Below, piece after piece: positions 28,620 through 36,313 of a stretch of 64,000 nt of DNA. Numbering within the stretch: position 1 is the stretch's first letter; each line of letters opens with the position of its first letter. Source of the DNA: DAOUJI01 sp965224415 (GTDB lineage Bacteria; Chloroflexota; Dehalococcoidia; Lucifugimonadales; JAGWBF01); the NCBI GenBank assembly GCA_965224415.1, contig CBDCZB010000004.1, positions 62,001 to 126,000 of the forward strand. Direction: 5' to 3'. A program made the position numbers and the translations under genes. The notes below the pieces were generated by a model, which saw only the letters and a program-made list of their open reading frames with translations, ran no database searches and had not been told where the DNA came from.

Positions 28620-28658
28620 ATGCTACTAGTTGACACAACCAGTGTCAAGTCATATAAT
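28620..28658. promoter_or_regulatory. divergent promoters sharing a HAIR-like operator
   Basis: A perfect 7-bp inverted repeat (28630-28636 and 28642-28648, five-base spacer) has the TTGA-N11-TCAA geometry of the HspR-associated inverted repeat. On the plus strand TTGACA (28630-28635), 17 bases and TATAAT (28653-28658) form a consensus promoter toward the zinc-ribbon genes. On the minus strand TTGACA (28648-28643), 17 bases and TAGCAT (28625-28620) form the hspR promoter. Both -35 boxes are the palindrome arms, so one bound repressor would shut both directions. Confidence 0.82.
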
Positions 28659-28733
28659 CCCATTAAGCTGAATCACTCTTCGTCAAGTCGTTGACGTGAC
28701 GATGCGGGCGGCGAATTCGAGAAAAGGTCGGAA

Positions 28734-28937
28734 ATGGCCCCGAAAGGCAACGGAACCCCGATGGTTTTCCTCAAGGCGTGCCCCAAATGCAGGGGAGACT
28801 TGGCTATGGCCAGCGACATATACGGCGACTTCCTGGCGTGCCTCCAGTGCGGCCTGATAAAGGAAAGGGCGAAGAAGGAGGCCCCGGGAAAGCGGAGCGC
28901 GGTTTCCGACCCAACTCCACAGCGGAAGGCGGCGTAG
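28734..28937 (+). CDS. small zinc-ribbon protein
   Basis: 67-residue basic protein with two CxxC knuckles (CPKC and CLQC, about residues 16-19 and 36-39), a single zinc ribbon. It follows a consensus promoter that overlaps the hspR operator by about 70 bases, with AAAAGG before ATG 28734. Such ribbons often bind RNA, DNA or protein; no closer assignment is possible. Possibly heat-shock-controlled. Confidence 0.7.
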   Translation: MAPKGNGTPMVFLKACPKCRGDLAMASDIYGDFLACLQCGLIKERAKKEAPGKRSAVSDPTPQRKAA

Positions 28938-28999
28938 CCGAGCCTCTGTCCCTGTGATATGATAGTCGCATCAACCTTGCTTGATGGAGGTTAGCTGCA

Positions 29000-29089
29000 A
29001 TGTGGAAGTGTGAGCATTGCGGAGCGGAGAACGGGCCACTTCGTAGCGTGTACTGCAAAGACTGCGGCAAGAGTCGCACCGGTTGGTAA
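29000..29089 (+). CDS. 29-residue zinc-ribbon microprotein
   Basis: A very short frame encodes MWKCEHCGAENG...CKDCGKSRTGW, that is two CxxC knuckles twelve residues apart in a 29-residue protein. GGAGG (28986-28990) sits nine bases before ATG 29000. It lies 62 bases behind the first zinc-ribbon gene and ahead of a terminator hairpin, so the two probably form a transcript. Too short for most gene callers. Confidence 0.68.
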   Translation: MWKCEHCGAENGPLRSVYCKDCGKSRTGW

Positions 29090-29148
29090 ACCCCGGGGAC
29101 TGTGGCGGTTAGCTCGATAGAGTCCAGCCGCTTGGACTATCCGATATA

Positions 29149-29176
29149 AAGGCGGTCAGCTACAGCTGACCGCCTT
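29149..29176 (+). terminator. hairpin between convergent genes
   Basis: Stem AAGGCGGTCAGCT (29149-29161) with its complement (29164-29176). The U tract on the plus side is only moderate (GTTGATTGT). It lies after the microprotein and after the convergent molybdopterin gene, so it could serve both. Confidence 0.65.
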
Positions 29177-29205
29177 GTTGATTGTCATGGGCGCTTAGTG
29201 TACTG

Positions 29206-29817
29206 CTAGGACAGTTCAGGCCAGAAGCGCTCTTCCTTCCACGGGTCGGCGCTGTTGTTGTAGCCTCGCTGCTCCCAGAAACCAGGCTGGTCCTCCGCCA
29301 TGAACTCGATTCCGGTGACCCATTTTGCGCTCTTCCACGCATACTTGGAAGGCACCACCAACCGCAGGGGCCAGCCGTGGTCTTTCCCTATCTCGGACCC
29401 GTTCTGCACGTGGGCCAGAAGGGAGTTGTCGGCTATGAGCGTCTCCAGCGGAATGTTGGTGGTGTAGTTGCCGTAGCAGTGGGCCATGACGAAATTGGCC
29501 TCCGGTTTGGGGTTCACCAACTCCATCAAGTCGGTGAACAGGACGCCTTCCCAGGTGTTGTCCAGCGAGCTCCACTGGGTGACGCAATGGAAGTCGGCGT
29601 TGACTGTGGTCCATGTGAGAGCCTTGAACTCCTCCCAGGTGAACTCCATCTCCTTGTCCACGAGACCGAAGCAGCGCAGCTTCCAGTCCTTCAGGTCGAT
29701 GCGCGGAGTAGGTCCATAGGTCAAGACTGGGAACTTCTGAGAAACGAACTGCCCCGGAGGCACACGCTCACCGAATCCCTGGTCGGGGGCTTGCTTGATC
29801 TGGTCGGGCCTTTTCAT
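29206..29817 (-). CDS. sulfite-oxidase-fold molybdopterin oxidoreductase
   Basis: Single-domain SUOX/YedY-like molybdopterin-binding protein of 203 residues. The Mo-ligand cysteine is in DFHCVTQWS and the substrate-side segment RLVVPSKYAWKSAKWVTGIEF near the C terminus is classic for the fold. There is no Tat or Sec signal, so it should be cytoplasmic, unlike periplasmic MsrP. ATG 29817 was chosen because AAGGAG lies nine bases upstream; the ATG at 29886 lacks a ribosome site. Electron partner and substrate are unknown. Confidence 0.86.
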   Translation of the reverse strand: MKRPDQIKQAPDQGFGERVPPGQFVSQKFPVLTYGPTPRIDLKDWKLRCFGLVDKEMEFTWEEFKALTWTTVNADFHCVTQWSSLDNTWEGVLFTDLMELVNPKPEANFVMAHCYGNYTTNIPLETLIADNSLLAHVQNGSEIGKDHGWPLRLVVPSKYAWKSAKWVTGIEFMAEDQPGFWEQRGYNNSADPWKEERFWPELS

Positions 29818-30006
29818 AAGGTAAGGCTCCTTCTGTTCCAGGCCGCCGTCCAAAGCGGACTGTGCAGCCTGCGTTATGATCATCATGTTACGGTTGGCTA
29901 ATATCTATGTCAAGAAACGGGGCTGGCAGGAGGATCGGCGAGCCGTCTTGGACGGTTTAGGTGCGTATCTCGGTTGCGGCGAGTTTTGGCGTAGGTTTAT
30001 CATGGT

Positions 30007-30738
30007 TTGGTGGTTTCTCCGCCTGACGGCCAAGCCATTGTAGTGACGGGTCTGCGCAAGGGATTCGGCGATTGGCCTGTCCTGTGGGACCTGGATCTGA
30101 CGGTCGAGTGGGGCCGGTTCCTGGTCATATTCGGCGCCAACGGAGTTGGAAAGACTACTCTGCTCAAAACCCTCTCCACCCAGGCACGCCCTGACGCCGG
30201 CCAGGTCTGGGTGGGCGGAGTGGAACGAAACCAAGACCCCCGCGCCGTTCGTAGAATGATCGGAGTGGTCCCTCACAGAAGCCTCCTCTACGAAGACATG
30301 ACTTGCCAGGAGAACCTGAGGTTCTTCGCCCGTCTCTACCGTGTCTCCGACGCGCACCGACGCATCGGAGAAGTCCTTGACGTTATGGGACTGGAGGGCC
30401 GTAGGAACCATAAAGCGGGGACTCTGTCCAACGGGATGCAGAAGCGGCTTTCCATTTCCAGGGCCATCCTCCACGAACCCAGGATTCTGCTGATGGACGA
30501 GCCGGAAGCAGGACTGGACCAGGAAGCGTTGGACATGCTGGGCGGCCTTCTGGAGGGCTGGGTGGCCGAGGGGCGCTCGGTGATCATGACCACCCACAAC
30601 GTCGAACAGGGGCTCCTGTGGGGAGACCGGGTCGCCATCCTCTCCGGCGGGCGGATAGCCTACGAGGAGTCCAAGAGCGCTCTGGACGTGGCGACTTTCC
30701 GTGGCGCTTACCGGCGTTGCCTGGAGGCCGTCCAGTGA
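30007..30738 (+). CDS. ccmA: haem exporter ATPase CcmA
   Basis: ABC ATPase of 243 residues: Walker A GANGVGKTT (about 45), signature LSNGMQKR and Walker B ILLMDEPEAGLD. Followed directly by CcmB and CcmC, it is the CcmA of the CcmABCD complex, which releases haem-loaded CcmE. Start is TTG 30007 or GTG 30010; neither has a strong ribosome site. It ends with a four-base overlap with ccmB (GTGA). Confidence 0.92.
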   Translation: MVVSPPDGQAIVVTGLRKGFGDWPVLWDLDLTVEWGRFLVIFGANGVGKTTLLKTLSTQARPDAGQVWVGGVERNQDPRAVRRMIGVVPHRSLLYEDMTCQENLRFFARLYRVSDAHRRIGEVLDVMGLEGRRNHKAGTLSNGMQKRLSISRAILHEPRILLMDEPEAGLDQEALDMLGGLLEGWVAEGRSVIMTTHNVEQGLLWGDRVAILSGGRIAYEESKSALDVATFRGAYRRCLEAVQ

Positions 30739-31409
30739 AGGAGTTCTGGGGGCCTGTCTTTACTATCGCCTGGAAAGACATCCTGCTGGAGGTCCGCACC
30801 AGAGATATCGTCGTTTCAGTCTTTGTGTTCGCCCTGTTGGTCGTGGTGGTGTTCAACTTCTCTCTGAACGTCACGGCCTTTGTGGTGGACGAGTTGGCGC
30901 CGGGCATCCTGTGGGTCGCTTTCGCTTTTGCTGGCGTCTTGGCGATGAACAGAGCCTTTTCGGTGGAAAAGGACAAGGGAACGTTGGAGGGCCTGCTGTT
31001 GGCTCCGGTGAGCCGCGACTCCATCTACCTGGGCAAGATGTTGGGGACGTTTCTGTTCATGGTCGTTGTGGAGGCTGTTGTGCTGCCGGTTTTCGCCGCC
31101 GTGCTGGGCTTTTCAGGTTTCTCCCTGGGCCTGGTGCTTGCAATCCTGTTGGCCACATTGGGGTTTGCTACAGTTGGGACTCTGTTTTCGGCTGTCGCAG
31201 TCCACACCCGGTCCAAGGAAATCATGCTGCCGGCCCTGTTCTTTCCTGTGGTCTTGCCCGTGATAATCGCAGCTGTAGAGGCGTCCTCCGATGCCATAGG
31301 TTCAGACAGCCCTATAGGAATCACCAGTTGGCTGGGCCTTATAGCTGTATTCGATGCTGTGTTTCTGGTACTCTGTCCGTGGCTTTTTGGACTTGTGGTT
31401 GAGGAATAG
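30735..31409 (+). CDS. ccmB: haem exporter permease CcmB
   Basis: 224-residue membrane protein with six hydrophobic segments. It starts MKEFWGPVFTIAWKDILLE and has the CcmB landmarks RAFSVEKDKGTLEGLLLAPV and SKEIMLPALFFPVVLPV. Start GTG 30735 overlaps the ccmA stop. It forms the membrane part of the CcmABCD complex. Confidence 0.93.
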   Translation: MKEFWGPVFTIAWKDILLEVRTRDIVVSVFVFALLVVVVFNFSLNVTAFVVDELAPGILWVAFAFAGVLAMNRAFSVEKDKGTLEGLLLAPVSRDSIYLGKMLGTFLFMVVVEAVVLPVFAAVLGFSGFSLGLVLAILLATLGFATVGTLFSAVAVHTRSKEIMLPALFFPVVLPVIIAAVEASSDAIGSDSPIGITSWLGLIAVFDAVFLVLCPWLFGLVVEE

Positions 31410-31413
31410 CTAA

Positions 31414-32178
31414 GTGGCAAGGACCGACGCGGAGAGAATGACGGGCCGTCCGGGAGTCGACGCCGGGTTCTTCGTGAATTTGTTGAAGGCGCTTGTCCTG
31501 CCCGCTATATGCGGGATGATGGTGGCCAACCTCTACCTCATCTTCATGTGGGCCCCCACTGAACAGGTTATGGGCCATATGCAACGAATAATGTACTTCC
31601 ACGTGGCCATAGCGTGGGTCGCCTTCCTAGCATTTTTCATCGTGTTTATCGGCTCGGTGATGTATCTATGGAAGCGCAATCCCTGGTGGGACTCTGTGGC
31701 CCACACGGCGGCGGAAATCGGCGTAGTTTTCGCAACGCTGATATTGATAACCGGCACAATCTGGATGCGCCCAGTTTGGGGAGTGTGGTGGACGTGGGAG
31801 CCGAAACTGACCACCTCTGTGATTCTGTGGCTCATATACATCGTTTACCTGATGGTGCGGGCCTACGCGCCGAACAGGACCCAGGCGGGCGTATATGCGG
31901 GCGTGCTGGGCGTTATTGGTTTTGTAGACGTGCCCATAGTCTACTTCGCCGCAACCTGGTGGAGGACAGTCCACCCTGGCACGGTAGTGGGCCCCTTCGC
32001 CGAGCCGGGAAGCCTGGATGGCGACATGCGGACCGTCTTGCTGTTTTCCGCGATAACCTTCACCGCACTGTTCGCCTATGTTCTGAAGAGCCGTCTCTCG
32101 TTGAAGACAGCTGAGGACACGGTCAAGCAGGTGAGATTCGCGGCGAGGCTTGCCCCAAATCCCTTAGACCGGCGGTGA
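31414..32178 (+). CDS. ccmC: haem-handling protein CcmC
   Basis: 254 residues, six helices. The tryptophan-rich WWD motif, WGVWWTWEPKLTTS, has a Glu in place of the usual Asp. Haem-ligating histidines are in the conserved loops (YFHVAIAW and WWRTVHPG). The protein attaches haem to CcmE on the outside of the membrane. Start GTG 31414 follows GAGGAA and is four bases after ccmB; ATG 31438 is an alternative. Confidence 0.93.
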   Translation: MARTDAERMTGRPGVDAGFFVNLLKALVLPAICGMMVANLYLIFMWAPTEQVMGHMQRIMYFHVAIAWVAFLAFFIVFIGSVMYLWKRNPWWDSVAHTAAEIGVVFATLILITGTIWMRPVWGVWWTWEPKLTTSVILWLIYIVYLMVRAYAPNRTQAGVYAGVLGVIGFVDVPIVYFAATWWRTVHPGTVVGPFAEPGSLDGDMRTVLLFSAITFTALFAYVLKSRLSLKTAEDTVKQVRFAARLAPNPLDRR

Positions 32179-32181
32179 CCG

Positions 32182-32352
32182 ATGGACCACAATCTGCCTT
32201 GGCTTTTTGCCGGCTATGCCGTAACCTGGGTGGTGTTCTTCCTGTACCTGTTCTTCATGGTCAGACGCCAGAACGAACTTGAGTCCGAGATCCGGGAGCT
32301 GAGAGACGCTCTGGAGAGCAAGGAGAATCCGTCGAATTCCCCATCGGCCTGA
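32182..32352 (+). CDS. ccmD: CcmD-like small membrane protein
   Basis: 56 residues: one transmembrane helix (about 9-28, AGYAVTWVVFFLYLFF) followed by a charged coiled-coil tail (RRQNELESEIRELRDAL). It starts three bases after the ccmC stop. Size, topology and position match CcmD, which helps release holo-CcmE from the CcmABC complex. Confidence 0.82.
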   Translation: MDHNLPWLFAGYAVTWVVFFLYLFFMVRRQNELESEIRELRDALESKENPSNSPSA

Positions 32353-32432
32353 TGAAGGTTGATTAAGCGCTTTCCGACCGCTATTCTGGAAACAACAGGT
32401 TGCGTTGACACGGTGCTTGAGAATATGAACCC

Positions 32433-32897
32433 ATGATGGATGCAGACAGAGAGACAGGGCCGCAGCCGCCGAGCGGATTCCTGGGCGGCAAGGGGCGCTT
32501 TGTCCTGATCGGGGCGGTCCTGGTGTTGGCCCTTGCGTACCTGGTGTATGCGGCCTTCCCCGGCAACAAGCTCTACTACTACACCGTGGAAGAGTCCCTT
32601 GCGGATTCCTCTAACCTGGACGGAAAGAGCATCAGAGTGGTGGGTACGCTGGTCCCGGAATCTTACCAAAGAGTCGCAGGAAACAGCGAGCTTCTAGCAA
32701 ACTTCACCATTACTGACCAGGTGCGTGATCTGGACGCCACGTACAACGGAGTGCTGCCAGATCTGTTCTTCAACCCCCATTCGGAGATTGTCCTGGAGGG
32801 TTCCTTCACCGGAGACGGGCAGTTCCACACCGACAACATCATCGTGAAGTGCCCGACGAAGTATCAGGCCAGGGACGAAACCGAGGTGGAGACCTAG
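32433..32897 (+). CDS. ccmE: haem chaperone CcmE, cysteine (CXXXY) type
   Basis: 154-residue membrane-anchored OB-fold protein: an N-terminal helix (about 22-42) and a periplasmic domain with VVGTLVPES and VLEGSF. The haem-attachment motif near residue 139 reads CPTKY: Cys replaces the His of the common HxxxY form. This CXXXY type is known from archaea and some delta-proteobacteria. It lies 80 bases after ccmD. No ccmF, ccmG or ccmH follows. Confidence 0.92.
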   Translation: MMDADRETGPQPPSGFLGGKGRFVLIGAVLVLALAYLVYAAFPGNKLYYYTVEESLADSSNLDGKSIRVVGTLVPESYQRVAGNSELLANFTITDQVRDLDATYNGVLPDLFFNPHSEIVLEGSFTGDGQFHTDNIIVKCPTKYQARDETEVET

Positions 32898-32922
32898 TTC
32901 TGCGGCTGACGGGAGCGCCAGC

Positions 32923-33201
32923 CTAGAGCAAGGTGCGGTGCTTGTTGATGAAGCTTTCCACCAGCGTCTCTGCCCCTAGTTTGGTCAAGTAATATTCGTG
33001 GGCGCTATTAGACAGCGCCACCCATCGCCGCTGCTGAAGCCAGGCCAGATATTCCCCAGCCTTCCGAACGTAACCGCTCAAGCTTGGTGACTCCGAATCC
33101 GTCTCCAGAGACCACATCATCGAGGCAAACTTCGTCGGAGTCATCGGCCCGTGGTCGCTGACTATCTGGAGGGCTTGGATGGCCTTATCCGATGGCCTCA
33201 T
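32923..33201 (-). CDS. winged-helix-like hypothetical protein
   Basis: 92-residue protein with a pattern like a small winged helix (SDKAIQALQIVSDHGPMTP then GYVRKAGEYLAWLQQRRWVAL, ending in YYLTKLGAETL). I do not recognise a named family. ATG 33201 was chosen since sequence upstream looks non-coding. It is convergent with ccmE. Possibly a DNA-binding regulator; that is a guess from fold only. Confidence 0.55.
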   Translation of the reverse strand: MRPSDKAIQALQIVSDHGPMTPTKFASMMWSLETDSESPSLSGYVRKAGEYLAWLQQRRWVALSNSAHEYYLTKLGAETLVESFINKHRTLL

Positions 33202-33277
33202 GACATAATGCCTCGAGGTTGTTTTGCGGAGTGATTTATTGTATCTCTGAAATCGGTCCAGCGGTAGACAGTCAAGC

Positions 33278-33309
33278 AAAAAGGGCGCCGTTATCGTGGC
33301 GCCCTTTTT
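33278..33309 (-). terminator. terminator after korB
   Basis: A 12-bp stem (33278-33289 with 33298-33309, loop of eight) with runs of five A and five T at its ends, giving a U tract in either direction. It lies 28 bases past the korB stop on the minus strand and ends the korAB transcript. Confidence 0.85.
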
Positions 33310-33336
33310 CTTCTGCGGCTTGCTCTTGGGACCGGG

Positions 33337-34203
33337 CTAGAGAGTAACGGTGGCCATCAGTTCCTCAACCGACTTTGGCGAAACCCTCTTCCGCACCTCA
33401 TCGGCTCGCTGGTCCAGGGAAAGGTTCTCCGTGTCTTCGTAGATAATCCCCAGTGGGCAGCCGTCCGCCCGTGCCATGGCATAGGCGGCGGTGATGTCGG
33501 AGGTGTCGTGTTCTTCGGGGATGTTCCACGTTTGGGCGGGAATGTCCTTCTGCGGGTTGCCCTTGAGGATGTCGTGGGTGTCGTTGTAGGTCGTGCAAGG
33601 CGATTGGACGTGGACTATCGAGAACCCCTTGTGGTCCATGCCCCTCTTTATTAGGTTAGCCAAGTCCCGTACACGGCTCGAATAGGAGTTGGCGACGAAC
33701 GTCACTCCCAAGGTCAGGTAGAGTTCCAGGGGATTCATGGACCCCTCAAGCTTGCCGTAGGGAGTGCTGGAGCTGATGCCGCCCAATTCCATAGTGGGGG
33801 AACTCTGGCCTTTGGTGAGTCCGTATACGCCGTTGTCCATAATCACCGCAGTGATGTCAAGATTGCGTTGGGCCTGCGGGCCGATGTGCTCTCCACCTAT
33901 GGAGAGGAAGTCTCCGTCCCCCGCCACAACCACCACGTTCAGGTCCTGCCGGGCCATCTTCACCCCTAAAGATATGGGGAGAGTTCGTCCATGTATCCCG
34001 TGCAACCCGAAGGGTTGAGGCCCTTCGAGCAGGTGGACCATGTTTCCCGAACATCCGATGCCCGCGACTATTACGTTGTTCTCAATGGGAAGCTCGGTCT
34101 CAGCTGAGCGATCCTTCAGGGCCATCTCGATGGCGCGGCGCACGCCGAAGTCGCCGCAACCAGGGCACCACTCAAAGTCATACTCGGGGTTCTTCTTGCT
34201 CAT
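33337..34203 (-). CDS. korB: 2-oxoacid:ferredoxin oxidoreductase, beta subunit
   Basis: 288-residue TPP-binding subunit. CPGCGDFG near residue 13 helps bind the cluster, and the TPP motif runs from VVAGDGDFLSIGG to MDNGVYGLTKGQ. It transfers electrons from a 2-oxoacid (2-oxoglutarate is the usual guess for this KorAB form) to ferredoxin, forming acyl-CoA. Its start overlaps the alpha-subunit stop by four bases. Related enzymes act on pyruvate, so substrate is uncertain. Confidence 0.92.
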   Translation of the reverse strand: MSKKNPEYDFEWCPGCGDFGVRRAIEMALKDRSAETELPIENNVIVAGIGCSGNMVHLLEGPQPFGLHGIHGRTLPISLGVKMARQDLNVVVVAGDGDFLSIGGEHIGPQAQRNLDITAVIMDNGVYGLTKGQSSPTMELGGISSSTPYGKLEGSMNPLELYLTLGVTFVANSYSSRVRDLANLIKRGMDHKGFSIVHVQSPCTTYNDTHDILKGNPQKDIPAQTWNIPEEHDTSDITAAYAMARADGCPLGIIYEDTENLSLDQRADEVRKRVSPKSVEELMATVTL

Positions 34204-35915
34204 ACTGCTACTGTCTCCTGTTTGTGCGATTCCACTCGTTCTCGTATCTCAGAAACCAGCTTGCTTACCTTGAAGGGCAGGCCGGTGTACTGGGTGATGG
34301 AAACGGCCTTGACGCCCTGCGCCCGCAGGTATGCGGAGAACTGTCCTTGGTAGTTGAGTTCGGGCACTATGACCAGTTCCTTCTCGCGCAGGTCCTCCAA
34401 GAGTTTGGGTGGCAGCGGGTTCAGGAACATGGTGAAGCGCCAACCGATGGAGTACTCCATCTCTTTCAGACTGAGGAAGGCCTCCAAAGCCGGACCGCTG
34501 GAGCCTCCCCACGGCATCAGCACGACAGGCTCGTGGGCGTCTATGGCGTCGTAGGTGCCGTCCTCCAGAAGCTTTAGCTTGGCGAACCGCCGCTCGGTCA
34601 TCTCGATGTGACGGTTGGGAAGGTGGGTCGTGTCGCCCATTGGGTCATGCTCGGAAGGGTTCGCTACGTAGGCCCCGGGTCCGCCTGGTACGGGCATAGG
34701 CGACATTCCGTCGCCGGCGTATCTTAGGTACCCGTTCTCTCCCCGGTAAACGTTTCTCTCTTCGATTTGAACGGAGTCGACGTCGGGCTTCGGTATGTTC
34801 TTGGACTGTTCAGCCAGGTACATCTCGGTCAGGAGTATGACGGGACCCTGATACCGCTCCGACCAGTTCATAGCGTGGATGGCGGCAACGAAGCAGTCTT
34901 CGACAGAGCCCGGGGCGATTATCGGAATGCTGGCGTCGCCGTGGGCCGGGTGGAGGCAGACGTTGAAGTCTGACTGTTCCGTCTTGGTGGGAAGTCCGGT
35001 GGCCGGTCCTCCCCGCTGCACGTTGACGATGACCACGGGTATCTCGGACATCCAGGCCATGCCTATTCCCTCGCTCATAAGCGAGAGGCCGGGTCCGGCT
35101 GTGGACGTCATGGCCTTCTTCCCTGCGTACCCGGCGCCGACAATGGAGTTGATGGACTCAATCTCGGAGCTTGCCTGGTAGGCGAACTTTCCTTCTCCCA
35201 CCAGGTTCCGTTCCATGTATAGGAGAATGGTGGTGGCCGGAGATATCGGGTATCCAACGAAGTAGTCCAGTCCGGCGGTCAGCGCTCCTAGGGAGATGGC
35301 TTCGTTGCCCTTTACGAGCAACTGTGTGAAATCGGGTGGGTTGGGGCTGGGCAGACTGCCTACGTTGAAGCCGCTTTCTGCAGCCCTTGCGCGTCCAAGT
35401 TCGAGGGCCATGATGTTGGCTTTGATGATTTCTTCATCGCCGGCGCGGCCTCTGGTGAAACGTTTCACGACGAACTCTTCGATGAAGTTCATGGGCATCC
35501 CAATGAGGTGGGCGAAGGCGCCGATGACGATCATGTTCTCCGCTCTGGGGTTCCCCGTCTGCCGCGCCAGTTCCGCAAAGGGCATCCCGAAGCTCATCTG
35601 GTCGTCTTCCAACTCGAAGTCCCCAGAGTTATAGACGATTACACCGCCCTCTCTGACCTCTCCCTGGTGAGTGTCATAAGCCTCTTTGTTGAAGGCTACC
35701 AACACGTCGAGGTCGTCCCCCGGGCTGAGGACGGGGTCGCTAGAGATCCGCACCTGGGCCCACGTGGGGCCTCCCATTATCTGGGAAGGAAAAGTGGCGC
35801 TGGACTGTGCGTGGTATCCGCCGGTCGCCGCCGCCTGGGCCAGCGCCTCGGCAGAGGTCACCATGCCCTGACCGCCTTCCCCCGCAAACCTTACCACGAA
35901 ACTCTGACTTGGCAC
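34200..35915 (-). CDS. korA: 2-oxoacid:ferredoxin oxidoreductase, gamma-alpha fusion subunit
   Basis: 571 residues. An N-terminal gamma domain (1 to about 185, FAGEGGQGMVTS) is fused to the alpha domain (about 205-571), which has the substrate-binding YPISPATTILLY segment and the TSTAGPGLSLMSEG loop. This gamma-alpha form pairs with a separate beta subunit. Start GTG 35915 follows AGGAGG. The operon is just korA-korB; no ferredoxin-like delta subunit is present. Confidence 0.94.
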   Translation of the reverse strand: MPSQSFVVRFAGEGGQGMVTSAEALAQAAATGGYHAQSSATFPSQIMGGPTWAQVRISSDPVLSPGDDLDVLVAFNKEAYDTHQGEVREGGVIVYNSGDFELEDDQMSFGMPFAELARQTGNPRAENMIVIGAFAHLIGMPMNFIEEFVVKRFTRGRAGDEEIIKANIMALELGRARAAESGFNVGSLPSPNPPDFTQLLVKGNEAISLGALTAGLDYFVGYPISPATTILLYMERNLVGEGKFAYQASSEIESINSIVGAGYAGKKAMTSTAGPGLSLMSEGIGMAWMSEIPVVIVNVQRGGPATGLPTKTEQSDFNVCLHPAHGDASIPIIAPGSVEDCFVAAIHAMNWSERYQGPVILLTEMYLAEQSKNIPKPDVDSVQIEERNVYRGENGYLRYAGDGMSPMPVPGGPGAYVANPSEHDPMGDTTHLPNRHIEMTERRFAKLKLLEDGTYDAIDAHEPVVLMPWGGSSGPALEAFLSLKEMEYSIGWRFTMFLNPLPPKLLEDLREKELVIVPELNYQGQFSAYLRAQGVKAVSITQYTGLPFKVSKLVSEIRERVESHKQETVAV

Positions 35916-36313
35916 CTAGGTCCTCCTCTTATCGTCCCGGTTCACGAGCGCCCGTCGAAGGGCGCACGGGGTTGTCTTGATATAGATGTGATTGCCCCGT
36001 GGAGTCGAATGATTGAAGGGTTAACCGCAGCATTGCCTGTCTATTTCGCCGAGTGCAAGCCTCAATATTCCATGTCGGAGACAGCCAAGTAAATATAGCG
36101 CCGCCCCATCTCCATTGTCAACGAAAACGGCCCTGGAATGAGACACACTCACGCCCACACAGACATTGTACGACCCTGTGGTGCGCTACGCATTTCCCAA
36201 AAATGCCTTGACGATTCCGTTGTAAGGCGTATTCGCACCTGGAACGTCAGACGTTGATATAATTCATGGGTTCACAGAGGCAACTGAAAGTTACACGGCA
36301 CAGTTGGGAGGCG
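35916..36313. other. divergent intergenic region
   Basis: Contains the promoters for korAB and for the inositol-monophosphatase-like gene. A TATAAT hexamer occurs at 36258-36263 on the plus strand without a matching -35. It argues that the ATG at 36266 is untranslated leader. No other feature was seen. Confidence 0.4.

Noticed and set aside
36266..36313. ATG at 36266 as the start of the phosphatase gene
   Set aside because: It lies three bases after a TATAAT element, so it would precede the transcript start; GGGAGG before 36314/36317 supports the later start.
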